Assembly (NCBI RefSeq): GCF_025943985.1
Contig: NZ_JAPCWE010000005.1
Span: 118,907-182,906, forward strand
DNA from: Anaerorudis cellulosivorans
GTDB lineage: Bacteria > Bacteroidota > Bacteroidia > Bacteroidales > Dysgonomonadaceae
Direction: 5' to 3'
DNA: 64,000 nt
Every line of letters starts with the position of its first letter. Position 1 is the first letter of the stretch. A program made the position numbers and the translations under genes. The notes beneath the pieces are model-generated. The model was given only the letters and a program-made list of their open reading frames with translations, had not been told where the DNA came from and ran no database searches. This document shows positions 56,247-64,000 of the stretch, in pieces.

Positions 56247-58358
56247 CTATTTTATTTTTCTGCTTTGCTCATCCTTTTTTATCAAATCTTCCAAATTATT
56301 CACCGGGCGTTCCATATCGTTTGGAAAAGGCATTTTGCTGAACTGCCGGAAATAAAGCAAACAGGCATCTTTCCACACTTGTGCGTTCATACATTGTTCT
56401 CGAAGTTTAGTTTGAACTTGCGAAAATCTTTCCGAGTCCACATACCGCTGCACTTGATCCCACGTTTTCTGAAATTCTCTAACCTGGCGGACTCCTTTAT
56501 CATAATGATAGCATAATTCGTCCCAAAGTGTTTGTCCATCTTTCATTATAAAATTCCAAGGCAAATGGTGAAACCACAGCAAATAAATATCGGGACAGGT
56601 TTGTGAATTGGAAAACATCGACTGAAGTGGTTCTTGGTACTGACTCACGGCATTGCTGCCGGTTGCAGTTCGGTCAAACCCAATTCCAATCGAATCGGCT
56701 TTATGATAATAGGGCGGTGTCCAATCTTTTCTGACGCCTGTGGGTGCCCACCACGGACCGGGTCCGTAATGGTGATCGGCTGCAAAAATATGATGTAAAC
56801 CCAAAGGCATCATATAATTTACAGCAGCTTCCCGACTATTGAGCATCATTTGTTTGACCGGTTGAAGAAAATTCACTTGCCAATCAGGAGAATAAATAGA
56901 ATTTTCAACATCAATTTCACTTTCACCCGAATTATCGCTGAAAGTCAACTTTATCCATTCGTCGGCAATTTGTTCACTCGATAAGGAATTATTCCATGCC
57001 AATCTTCCGAAAGCATACCAGTTGGATTGTGCAAAAGGATGACCGCACCAGTTGACGTCTGAACCGATATTCGAAACTCCGGCGATTGCTGTATGCTTTT
57101 GCGGGAAAAGACTTCCGTCGGTACAACAAGCCACTGTACTGCCTTTGCCTTCCTGATAGGTGTCACTTTTTAGAAATTCCTCCCACATCGTCGCCAAGTA
57201 TACCAGATGAACCGATTGTCCCAGATATTCCTGCGTGATTTGGAGCTCCGGCATCACTGAAGTTTTTTTCATCGCTCCAAAAAGTGGACTGAAAGGTTCT
57301 CGCGGTTGAAAATCGATTGGTCCGTTTTTCACCTGAATAATCACATTATCGCGAAACTGACCATCCAACGGCATAAATTCCGAATAAGCCTGTTTCGCTC
57401 TGTCTTCATCGGAAGGATTATATACAAATGCACGCCACATTACCATTCCACCAAATGGGGAAAGTGCATCTGCAAGCATGTTTGCTCCATCGGCATGTGT
57501 GCGGCCAAAATCCTGCGGACCGGGTTGTCCTTCGCTGTTAGCCTTTACCAAAAATCCCCCAAAATCGGGAATCAGACTGTAAATTTCTTTTACTTTATTT
57601 TTCCACCATTGTGCAACTTCCGAATTCAGCGGATCAGAAGTTTTTAAACCTCCTATCACTTGGGGTGAAGCAAAATTCACCGACAAATAGGTTCTAATGC
57701 CATACGGTCGCAGAACATCGGCAATTTCTTTTGTCTTTTTCAAATAATCGGCTGTCAATATCGCAGGCGAAGCATTTACATTGTTGAGTACCGACCCATT
57801 TATTCCTATTGACGCATTGGCACGGGCATATTCCTGCCATAACTGCTTATCCGTATATGTAACTGTTAATGAATCTTTGCCTTTTCTCCAAAATATCGAA
57901 CTGCCGGCATAACCGCGTTCAATGGTTCCGTCGAGATTGTCCCAATGATTGAGTATTCGCCTTTCGTAAGAAGGATTGCAAACTTCTTCGTAAATGTTCT
58001 CTCCTGTTTGCTGCCGGCGCATTAATTCGTAAACTCCGTAAAGAATCCCAATGTCTGTATTGGCTTGAATTCTGTTTTTGCCGATTCTAAAGCCATCACC
58101 CTTAATTGCCTTATCGGATTTAACGACAAGTTCTATTTTTTCATTTGTTTTTCCTTGCCATCCTTGCCGCAATTCCTGCATTGCAATGCTGAGCGTTGGT
58201 GATTTTTTGGAGCAAATCACATTCACGGAATTCGTTCCTTTTCCCCGCAACCACAAATCGTGCCCGTCTTCTGCCTGAAGGTCAAAAGATAACAGCACAA
58301 AAAATGAAAAAATAGTTATGATTTTTCTACTCATTTGTTTTAATTTGAAATTTACCAT
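56247..58358 (-). CDS. GH67 alpha-glucuronidase
   Basis: 703 residues from 58358, or 695 from the internal ATG at 58334 that directly begins the signal peptide (MSRKIITIFSFFVLLSFDLQA). GH67 features include RILNHWDNLDGTIERGYAGSSIFW, VKANSEGQPGPQDFGRTHAD (acid Glu276) and NGPIDFQPREPFSPLFGAM with MPELQITQEYLGQ. The enzyme removes 4-O-methylglucuronic acid from the non-reducing end of aldouronic oligomers, after backbone cutting. It is 9 nt downstream of GH115, which takes internal side chains, so the two complement each other. Confidence 0.95.
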   Translation of the reverse strand: MVNFKLKQMSRKIITIFSFFVLLSFDLQAEDGHDLWLRGKGTNSVNVICSKKSPTLSIAMQELRQGWQGKTNEKIELVVKSDKAIKGDGFRIGKNRIQANTDIGILYGVYELMRRQQTGENIYEEVCNPSYERRILNHWDNLDGTIERGYAGSSIFWRKGKDSLTVTYTDKQLWQEYARANASIGINGSVLNNVNASPAILTADYLKKTKEIADVLRPYGIRTYLSVNFASPQVIGGLKTSDPLNSEVAQWWKNKVKEIYSLIPDFGGFLVKANSEGQPGPQDFGRTHADGANMLADALSPFGGMVMWRAFVYNPSDEDRAKQAYSEFMPLDGQFRDNVIIQVKNGPIDFQPREPFSPLFGAMKKTSVMPELQITQEYLGQSVHLVYLATMWEEFLKSDTYQEGKGSTVACCTDGSLFPQKHTAIAGVSNIGSDVNWCGHPFAQSNWYAFGRLAWNNSLSSEQIADEWIKLTFSDNSGESEIDVENSIYSPDWQVNFLQPVKQMMLNSREAAVNYMMPLGLHHIFAADHHYGPGPWWAPTGVRKDWTPPYYHKADSIGIGFDRTATGSNAVSQYQEPLQSMFSNSQTCPDIYLLWFHHLPWNFIMKDGQTLWDELCYHYDKGVRQVREFQKTWDQVQRYVDSERFSQVQTKLREQCMNAQVWKDACLLYFRQFSKMPFPNDMERPVNNLEDLIKKDEQSRKIK

Positions 58359-58367
58359 GAAAATATT

Positions 58368-60884
58368 TCAATCCATCATTCGTTTGCTTTCAGGAGCTCC
58401 TAGATAACTCTTTTTCAAGTTACCCGTATCAATGATTATTTTTTGCAATACGATTCCCGGTTCCAATACTCTAAATCGGATGGTATGCTTTCCGGCTGAC
58501 TGAAACATGTGCGTCGTAATAGTTTCATTGATGCGTTGTGCCTGCCATTTTTCCAGGAGTTTTGTATCGTATTTTCCATTCATGTTTACAATCTTTTCTT
58601 CCTGATTATCAACCGAAATGCCATATCTTAATCCTTTGTTGTTGTTGAAATTAAGCGTTGGCGAAACCAATACGTGTATCGGAAAATTTCCTGTTGACCG
58701 GGTAATGACGTCATATTCCAGATAAATGCTGTCTTCCGGTGTTGGATATTCGTTTTGCGGAAAAGTAGTTACACCCGATAATGTTTTTCCCAAATTCGGA
58801 ATCACTTTCCATTCTATTCGCTCGTTTCCTTTCGCACGATTGAAATGTTCGGCTTCAATGGAAATATAACCGTCACTTTCAACAAATTTTTTGTTTTTTT
58901 CGTCGGCTGAAGGTGTTACATATTTTACTTCAGGCATTACACGCTGCTTTGGCTCCTGCCAATAGGTATATCCGATACGAATTTGGTCCATCATGTGCTT
59001 CCATTTTCCACCTGCAACTTCAGTGTTGTAATGCAGGGTAAGCAGCGAATCGCGTTCGAAACATTTCTTTACTTCATCAGCCCAAATATTCGCTTCGGGA
59101 TTATTTTGTTTGGCTAATTGTTTGTTTTTGGCAACGGCAAAATACATTTCGTATAAATTGCTGCAAGCATTGATGGGAAACAAAACCAGTTCGTCAAAAG
59201 CATCTTTTGTTTCGTCAGGAATTTGTTGGTAAAGTCTGAATGCATCCAAAGCCAATTTCACATAGTCCGAAGTTACCTGCTGAAACTCATTGTAATTTTC
59301 CAGACTGTAAATCGTATCGTTCAACAACTCCGGCGTAATGCGGTGATTGTATTTTGTGTAAGTATCAATCAGCCGAGCCGATTCTTTGGCATATTTTTCT
59401 CCAAACTGCTCAGCACACCATTTTTCGGTATGTTCCCGCAAATTATCGGCAGTAAATTGGTTGGGATTCCATGCCATATCCAGAAAGAACGAAATCGGAT
59501 ATTCCATCGGTTTCAAATCGCCGACGTTAACTATCCAGAGTTTATCGACTCCATGCTGATAGGTGAGACTCATTTGTTCCCAAATACGTTGTACTTGACT
59601 GACATTGATCCATTTATAATTTCTCGGCCCGCCTACATAATCGAAATGATAATACATTCCATAACCGCCTTTTCGCTTCGGAGCATCCGGTAACGGCAGC
59701 TTTCTTACATTTCCCCAATTGTCGTCGCAGAGCAGCAAGGTTACATCATCCGGAACGCGCATCCCCTTGTCGTAATAGTCCTGAACTTCCTTGTATAGTG
59801 CCCAAACTTGGGGCGTTTCAGCAGCATCCTTCCCGGATATTTCGGAAATAATGCTGCGTTGGTCGGAAATGATTTTTTCGAGCAATTTTATATTACTTTC
59901 TTCGCTCATCGGTTCATCGCCATCACCACGCATACCGACAGTAATCAGGCATTCTGTTCCGTAAGCTCGTTTAAAACCTTCTGTCCAGAATTGTTTCAGA
60001 ACTTTTTTATTCGTCTGATAATTCCATTCTCCTTTTCCGTATCTACTCCATTCCACATGAGCACGCGCCATCGGTTCGTGGTGAGAAGTGCCGATCACAA
60101 CCCCCATCTCGTCGGCAAGCACCGCGTTTTGAGGATCATCGTCATAAAAAGCCTTTCCCCACATGGCAGGCCAAAGAAAATTTCCTTTCAAACGAAGAAT
60201 GAGTTCAAAAACCTTTTCATAAAAATTGTGATTAAAACCACCAAACGTAGCTCTTGTCCAACCACCCAAAGCAGGTTCTTCGTCATTAAGAAAAATACCG
60301 CGATAGGCAACCGCCGGTTCGCCGGCAGAATAAACCCCACGTTTGATATAAATATTTTCGGATTTCCGAACAGGTACATCTGCCCAGTAATACCAAGGCG
60401 AAACGCCTATTTGTCGGGAAAGTTCGTAAATTCCATAAACCGTTCCTCGTTTGTCGCTGCCGGCAATAACCAATGCTTCGTCTATTCCTTCAAAGGGATG
60501 CTTTACGGTTTGAATGATGAATTTTTCATGTTTGCCCAATAAATCGGTTTTATTTATAATGTTTTTGTTGGCAAGTTGGTCGATGAATTTGCTCTTGCCA
60601 ATCGTACCCACAATGAGTTTAACAGATTTTGTTTTTGTATTGTACGTTAGGGCCGGCTTTTTACAGGCAACTGCCAAAAAATCGTTCTGCAAATTCGCTA
60701 AGGCAAGTTGTATTGCCACAAAATCGGCAGAATCCGACAAAATAGAAAATGTTGCCTCGTTTTTAGTCGTCAAAGCAAAAACATCATCTCCCCCTAAAAA
60801 ACACACCAAGTCCGGTGCATTTTGGGCTTTCCCACTCAAAGCGATTATCACTAAAAATCCAATGTAAATTAATTTGCTTTTCAT
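58368..60884 (-). CDS. GH115 alpha-glucuronidase
   Basis: 838 residues with a signal peptide (about residues 1-20). GH115 landmarks are AGSDKRGTVYGIYELSRQIG, SPWYYWADVPV, YRGIFLNDEEPALGGWTRATFGG and LRLKGNFLWPAMWGKAFYDDDP, followed by the GTSHHEPMARAHVEWSRYG block. The C-terminal beta-rich domain (from about 660: GYISIEAEHFNRAKG) is the usual GH115 accessory domain. The family removes (methyl)glucuronic acid from internal xylose units of long xylan. It is the first enzyme gene after susD and is separated from it by a strong hairpin. Confidence 0.95.
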   Translation of the reverse strand: MKSKLIYIGFLVIIALSGKAQNAPDLVCFLGGDDVFALTTKNEATFSILSDSADFVAIQLALANLQNDFLAVACKKPALTYNTKTKSVKLIVGTIGKSKFIDQLANKNIINKTDLLGKHEKFIIQTVKHPFEGIDEALVIAGSDKRGTVYGIYELSRQIGVSPWYYWADVPVRKSENIYIKRGVYSAGEPAVAYRGIFLNDEEPALGGWTRATFGGFNHNFYEKVFELILRLKGNFLWPAMWGKAFYDDDPQNAVLADEMGVVIGTSHHEPMARAHVEWSRYGKGEWNYQTNKKVLKQFWTEGFKRAYGTECLITVGMRGDGDEPMSEESNIKLLEKIISDQRSIISEISGKDAAETPQVWALYKEVQDYYDKGMRVPDDVTLLLCDDNWGNVRKLPLPDAPKRKGGYGMYYHFDYVGGPRNYKWINVSQVQRIWEQMSLTYQHGVDKLWIVNVGDLKPMEYPISFFLDMAWNPNQFTADNLREHTEKWCAEQFGEKYAKESARLIDTYTKYNHRITPELLNDTIYSLENYNEFQQVTSDYVKLALDAFRLYQQIPDETKDAFDELVLFPINACSNLYEMYFAVAKNKQLAKQNNPEANIWADEVKKCFERDSLLTLHYNTEVAGGKWKHMMDQIRIGYTYWQEPKQRVMPEVKYVTPSADEKNKKFVESDGYISIEAEHFNRAKGNERIEWKVIPNLGKTLSGVTTFPQNEYPTPEDSIYLEYDVITRSTGNFPIHVLVSPTLNFNNNKGLRYGISVDNQEEKIVNMNGKYDTKLLEKWQAQRINETITTHMFQSAGKHTIRFRVLEPGIVLQKIIIDTGNLKKSYLGAPESKRMMD

Positions 60885-61012
60885 TTTATTCGGTTTTATA
60901 AAAACTTTTCAAAAATGTTTTCGCATTAATTCTATAAAAACATTGTTTATCACCGAAAATCCAATTTATTCGATTTTTAACTTCATTAATAGCACTCAAA
61001 TTATAATAGATT

Positions 61013-61051
61013 AAGAGATTGGTTGCTAACTATAAGAACAACCAATCTCTT
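61013..61051 (-). terminator. Strong hairpin between susD and GH115
   Basis: A perfect 13-bp inverted repeat, AAGAGATTGGTTG (61013-61025) / CAACCAATCTCTT (61039-61051). The downstream tract on the minus strand is AATCTATTATAATTT, not a strict U run, so it may be a partial terminator or a 3' stabiliser that sets susCD mRNA higher than the enzymes. Confidence 0.6.
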
Positions 61052-61077
61052 CGATTAGAATTTCATAATCTTTATCA

Positions 61078-63057
61078 TCAATATCCCGGATTTTGATAAG
61101 CCTTTTTCTCCTCCGGCGTCATTTCCATTGCATCCAATTGCCCTTGAGGTATAGGCCTCAGGTAATGATACTTCTCAATCGTTCGAGTATAAGTTTTAGG
61201 TGTGTGATCTCCGTAGTTGCTCCCACAAATTTCGTAACTCGAAGCCAGGTCTTCCCATTTCTGTGTACGCACCAAGTCATACCAACGATAGCCTTCGCCA
61301 TAGTATTCGCGGGAACGTTCCGCTAAAATGTAATTAATATCAATTGTGGCCGGGGTTGCAGCTATCATAGCGGCACTATTATCCTGAACTTTTGCCACAT
61401 TTCCATTGTTGTCCCAGCGCCATTTACCTGCACGAGCGCGAATCACATTGATCAAGCCGCGAGCCGTACCATTATTGGCATAAGATCCGGCAATAGTTCT
61501 GGTTGTTGCCCCTTTTACAGCGGCTTCGGCTGCAATAAAGAAGAATTCGGAAAACTTGGCAATATTAAATGGACGAGTACTCCCGGCATTCGGTTGACCT
61601 AAACCATTGCCATTATCGGTTCGATAAGGGCCCAATTTCCATAAACCAGGGTAAACGATTCGGCTGATACCCCTGGGAGAAATTACATAATCTGCTCTAC
61701 CAGGTAAAACTCCGGCACCAATATTACTTTTATAGGTTGAGTTACTGTAGTCTATGTCAGTCTGAGGTTCTTCGTTTAGAAAAGTCAATATAGCTCCGCC
61801 GGGATTCACCGTAATATTGTTCCCGTTATATACAAATGGTATGTTGGCATTGTTTGGATTTTTGTTCCAGTTTCCCCGATAAACTGTTGTAAAAGTTCCA
61901 TCGTATCGTGAATCATTGGTTTTATCGGCAAAAGTTTGTGTAATCACGTTAATAGTAGGACACATTCTTGTCCATGGACGGCCCAATGCCTGAACCGCTT
62001 CACGTTGAACGGAATTGATGGTTTTAGACCAGTCGGGTAAGGTGGCGCTGGTAATTACGGTATAATTCCATGTCATCATCCATCCGGCAAAATTATCCGG
62101 CGCGCCTCCACTACCATAGGTAAGACTTCCACCATTGTAATATTCACTTTTCTCGGTATGATCGGCATAAAGCAGTATTTCGTTGTTCCGATCATTCTGT
62201 GCAAGGTTTACATCATAATAAGTAGATTGCAAACCATAAGGACCGGGATTTTCGATAGCCGTTGCGGCAATGTCATAAGCCTGTTGAAAATACCATTGGG
62301 CATTGTGTCCATCCGGATTAACGCGATCACAAGCAGGATAAGTTGGAATATTATTAGGATTCTCCAACCACCATGCATAAGTTAAATAAGCTTTTGCCAA
62401 ATAAAGTCTTGCTACAGTCTTTGTAACTCCTCCGGTGACTCTCGGATTATCCGGCAGATCGTTAACGGCTGTTATTAAATCAGGGAATATTGCTTGGGTA
62501 TAAACTTCCGGCACGGTATTGCGTACAGAGGTTCGTGAAGGTGTAGTATTAAATTTTAATATGCCACTGCCCAAATCCAAAGGAACACCGCCAAAAGTCT
62601 GAACCAGCATAAAGTAATCGAAAGCTCTGAAAAATTTCGCTTCTGCTATCAGGGCATCGGAAATAGTTCCAACGGCAGTAGCATTTTCGATAATTCCATT
62701 AGCCGTATTGATATTAGAGAAAGCAGCTCCCCACAACACATCGGCACGGCTACTGCTTGCAGTAATAGAACCTACTCCTGAAAGATCCATATCTTTAAAA
62801 TTTGCATCAGCACTCTGCGCGTAGGTTGCCTCGTCCGTACCCGTGAGACAAGTATTATAATAATAGGCTTGACCATAGATATATCGGAGATGGGCATATA
62901 AGGATGTTATTCCCCCCATTACTCCTTTTTCACTTTTGAAAAAGCCGGGTTCGTAAATACTGCGAGGTTGTTCTTCTAAGATATCGGAACATGCAGTCAA
63001 GGCTATTAGGATTGTTCCTATTATGAATTTAAAATCTATTTTTTTCATTATTTTCAT
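61078..63057 (-). CDS. SusD/RagB-family glycan-binding lipoprotein
   Basis: 659 residues from 63057; an internal ATG at 63045 gives MKKIDFKFIIGTILIALTAC, a signal with lipobox LTAC (Cys23 of the long form). SusD hallmarks are EEQPRSIYEPGFFKSEKG at the start, TPR-like helices (AEAKFFRAFDYFMLVQTFGGVPL) and the C-terminal ERSREYYGEGYRWYDLVRTQKWEDL. It sits on the outer leaflet and captures oligosaccharides for the SusC transporter. Gene context indicates glucuronoxylan fragments. It starts 3 nt after susC ends. Confidence 0.96.
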   Translation of the reverse strand: MKIMKKIDFKFIIGTILIALTACSDILEEQPRSIYEPGFFKSEKGVMGGITSLYAHLRYIYGQAYYYNTCLTGTDEATYAQSADANFKDMDLSGVGSITASSSRADVLWGAAFSNINTANGIIENATAVGTISDALIAEAKFFRAFDYFMLVQTFGGVPLDLGSGILKFNTTPSRTSVRNTVPEVYTQAIFPDLITAVNDLPDNPRVTGGVTKTVARLYLAKAYLTYAWWLENPNNIPTYPACDRVNPDGHNAQWYFQQAYDIAATAIENPGPYGLQSTYYDVNLAQNDRNNEILLYADHTEKSEYYNGGSLTYGSGGAPDNFAGWMMTWNYTVITSATLPDWSKTINSVQREAVQALGRPWTRMCPTINVITQTFADKTNDSRYDGTFTTVYRGNWNKNPNNANIPFVYNGNNITVNPGGAILTFLNEEPQTDIDYSNSTYKSNIGAGVLPGRADYVISPRGISRIVYPGLWKLGPYRTDNGNGLGQPNAGSTRPFNIAKFSEFFFIAAEAAVKGATTRTIAGSYANNGTARGLINVIRARAGKWRWDNNGNVAKVQDNSAAMIAATPATIDINYILAERSREYYGEGYRWYDLVRTQKWEDLASSYEICGSNYGDHTPKTYTRTIEKYHYLRPIPQGQLDAMEMTPEEKKAYQNPGY

Positions 63058-63060
63058 GTT

Positions 63061-63875
63061 TTAGAATGATAAATTAATTCCAATCAAGTAATTACGAGTA
63101 GAAGGAGTATTCGTTCCTATCGTTAACAGACGTGATCGATATGTATCTGTAACCGCAACATTTTCATCACCATAGGAATTGGTTTCAGGATCCATGCCGG
63201 ACTCACTATGGTAGGGCGAGAAAAATACAAATGGATTTTGAACGCTGCAATAAACCCTTAATTGATTGATGCCGGCTTTTTTTACCCAATCTTGCATGAA
63301 ATTGTATCCCAAAGAAATATTACGTATCTTTAAATAAGAAGCATCAAAATAACCCAGTGTAGTGCCGTATTTTGGATTATCACCTGATAACACACCGGCC
63401 GGATTAGGATATTTGGCATCGGTGTTTTCGGGTGTCCAATAATCTACCTGCACATTTCCTCTACGGCCTGTCATCATATTCAAATATCCTGCCGACGAAT
63501 AGAGGGTACTGATAAGGATTCCTCCACTTTTAAAAGCCCCCACTACGTTCAGGTCGAATCCTTTATAAGCAACGCGCGTATTAAAACCGCCCTGAAAATC
63601 GGGATCAACACCCATAATCTGTCGGTCATCCGGCCCAATTTGTCTAACGGGTTTTCCGTTATCATCATAATCGCCTGTGTATTTTACTTTTATCATACCT
63701 TCATTTCCACCTGGTTCGAGTATTGAAAGATATTGATAATCCTCATCGGTTTTATTCCAAAGGCCGATCTTTTCGTAATCATAAATACAATTAATCGGAT
63801 AGCCGACAAACCACCAGTTAGCTTCATCACGTGTTTGTCCGGATGCCAGGGCAACCAATTTGTTTTTATTGCCAT
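63061..63875 (-). pseudogene. SusC/RagA TonB-dependent transporter, C-terminal remnant
   Basis: About 270 residues match the C-terminal barrel of SusC (normal length about 1000), with THGNKNKLVALASGQ, the WWFVGYPINCIYDYEKIGLW block, PDFQGGFNTRVAYKGFDL and the terminal TRNYLIGINLSF ending in Phe. Upstream of about 63875 the same frame reaches TAA at 63904-63906 and the other two minus frames are also closed within 100 nt, with no SusC-like peptide. So the gene is interrupted here, not merely shifted by one base. The rest of susC may lie beyond the window edge, past an inserted element. In an intact locus this protein would import xylan oligomers through the outer membrane. Confidence 0.8.
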
Positions 63876-64000
63876 GAGTCCACTCCGAAAAGTCTCTGAC
63901 TTTTTATTTTCAATTCAGTGACACCCGGAAGAGACGGTTTAAATTTTTCAAAAATGCACTAAAATCAGTATCCTAATTGCTTGCATATTAATCTATATTT
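63876..64000. mobile_element. Possible end of an insertion sequence inside susC
   Basis: AT-rich non-coding DNA begins abruptly where SusC homology ends. It starts GAGTCCACTCCGAAAAGTC and holds a 7-bp hairpin AAAAGTC (63888-63894) / GACTTTT (63898-63904), the sort of terminal structure found on insertion sequences. No transposase is in the window, and no target duplication can be checked, so the identity is inference. Confidence 0.4.

Noticed and set aside
63858..64000. Simple one-base frameshift in susC
   Set aside because: None of the three minus frames continues with SusC-like sequence upstream, so a single shift does not restore the gene.

Overview
The window comes from a Bacteroidota chromosome, most likely order Bacteroidales (a Dysgonomonadaceae- or Porphyromonadaceae-like genus; the genus is inference). 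The evidence is the repeated Bacteroidota-type promoter (TTTG, about 19-20 nt, TAnnTTTG), a SusC/SusD pair, a type B L31, a long SecA, DUF3098 and DUF4105 proteins, and the gene order ftsX-DUF3098-uppP-truB-queA-folK.

Layout. 1-4.5 kb: a partial acyl-CoA ligase (minus) diverging from mtaB, a lipid A-type acyltransferase and a family 2 glycosyltransferase. 4.6-6.5 kb: a two-cluster ferredoxin with its own promoter and terminator, an Ig-like lipoprotein and an SGNH-like exported protein. 6.5-10.9 kb: a membrane methyltransferase, gapA, cinA, rpmE2 and an exported nitroreductase. 11.1-29 kb: a mostly plus-strand run with DUF4105, a PafA-like protein that seems to lack many metal ligands, secA, gyrA, a TPR protein, a purM-like gene, prfA, an outer-membrane barrel plus propeller lipoprotein, pyrF and an HD phosphohydrolase. 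29.2-38.9 kb: a minus-strand run with prs, a GH13 amylase overlapping a patatin, folK, queA, truB, uppP, DUF3098, ftsX and cca. 39-42 kb: mgtE behind a small acidic/proline leader ORF, a lipoprotein and tRNA-Gln.

42.2-64 kb, all minus strand: a glucuronoxylan utilisation locus read right to left: susC (broken) - susD - hairpin - GH115 - GH67 - SGNH esterase - GPH symporter - GH10 - GH43 - GH3 - uxuA - xylB - xylA - xylE-type transporter. Together these would bind and import xylan oligomers, remove acetyl and (4-O-methyl)glucuronic acid groups, cut the backbone, release xylose, and feed xylose (XylA, XylB) and glucuronate-derived mannonate (UxuA) into central metabolism.

The strongest unexpected signals are: (1) a 16-codon ORF starting MDDDPHP between the mgtE promoter and mgtE, whose stop codon overlaps a strong Shine-Dalgarno, resembling Mg2+-sensing leader peptides of proteobacteria; (2) two copies (about 17.53-17.73 and 41.61-41.88 kb) of an intergenic element built of 11-nt units in opposing arms around a hairpin whose position, but not sequence, is kept; (3) the susC reading frame breaking off into non-coding DNA at about 63.87 kb, as if an insertion sequence interrupted it; and (4) a PafA-family protein lacking expected metal ligands.
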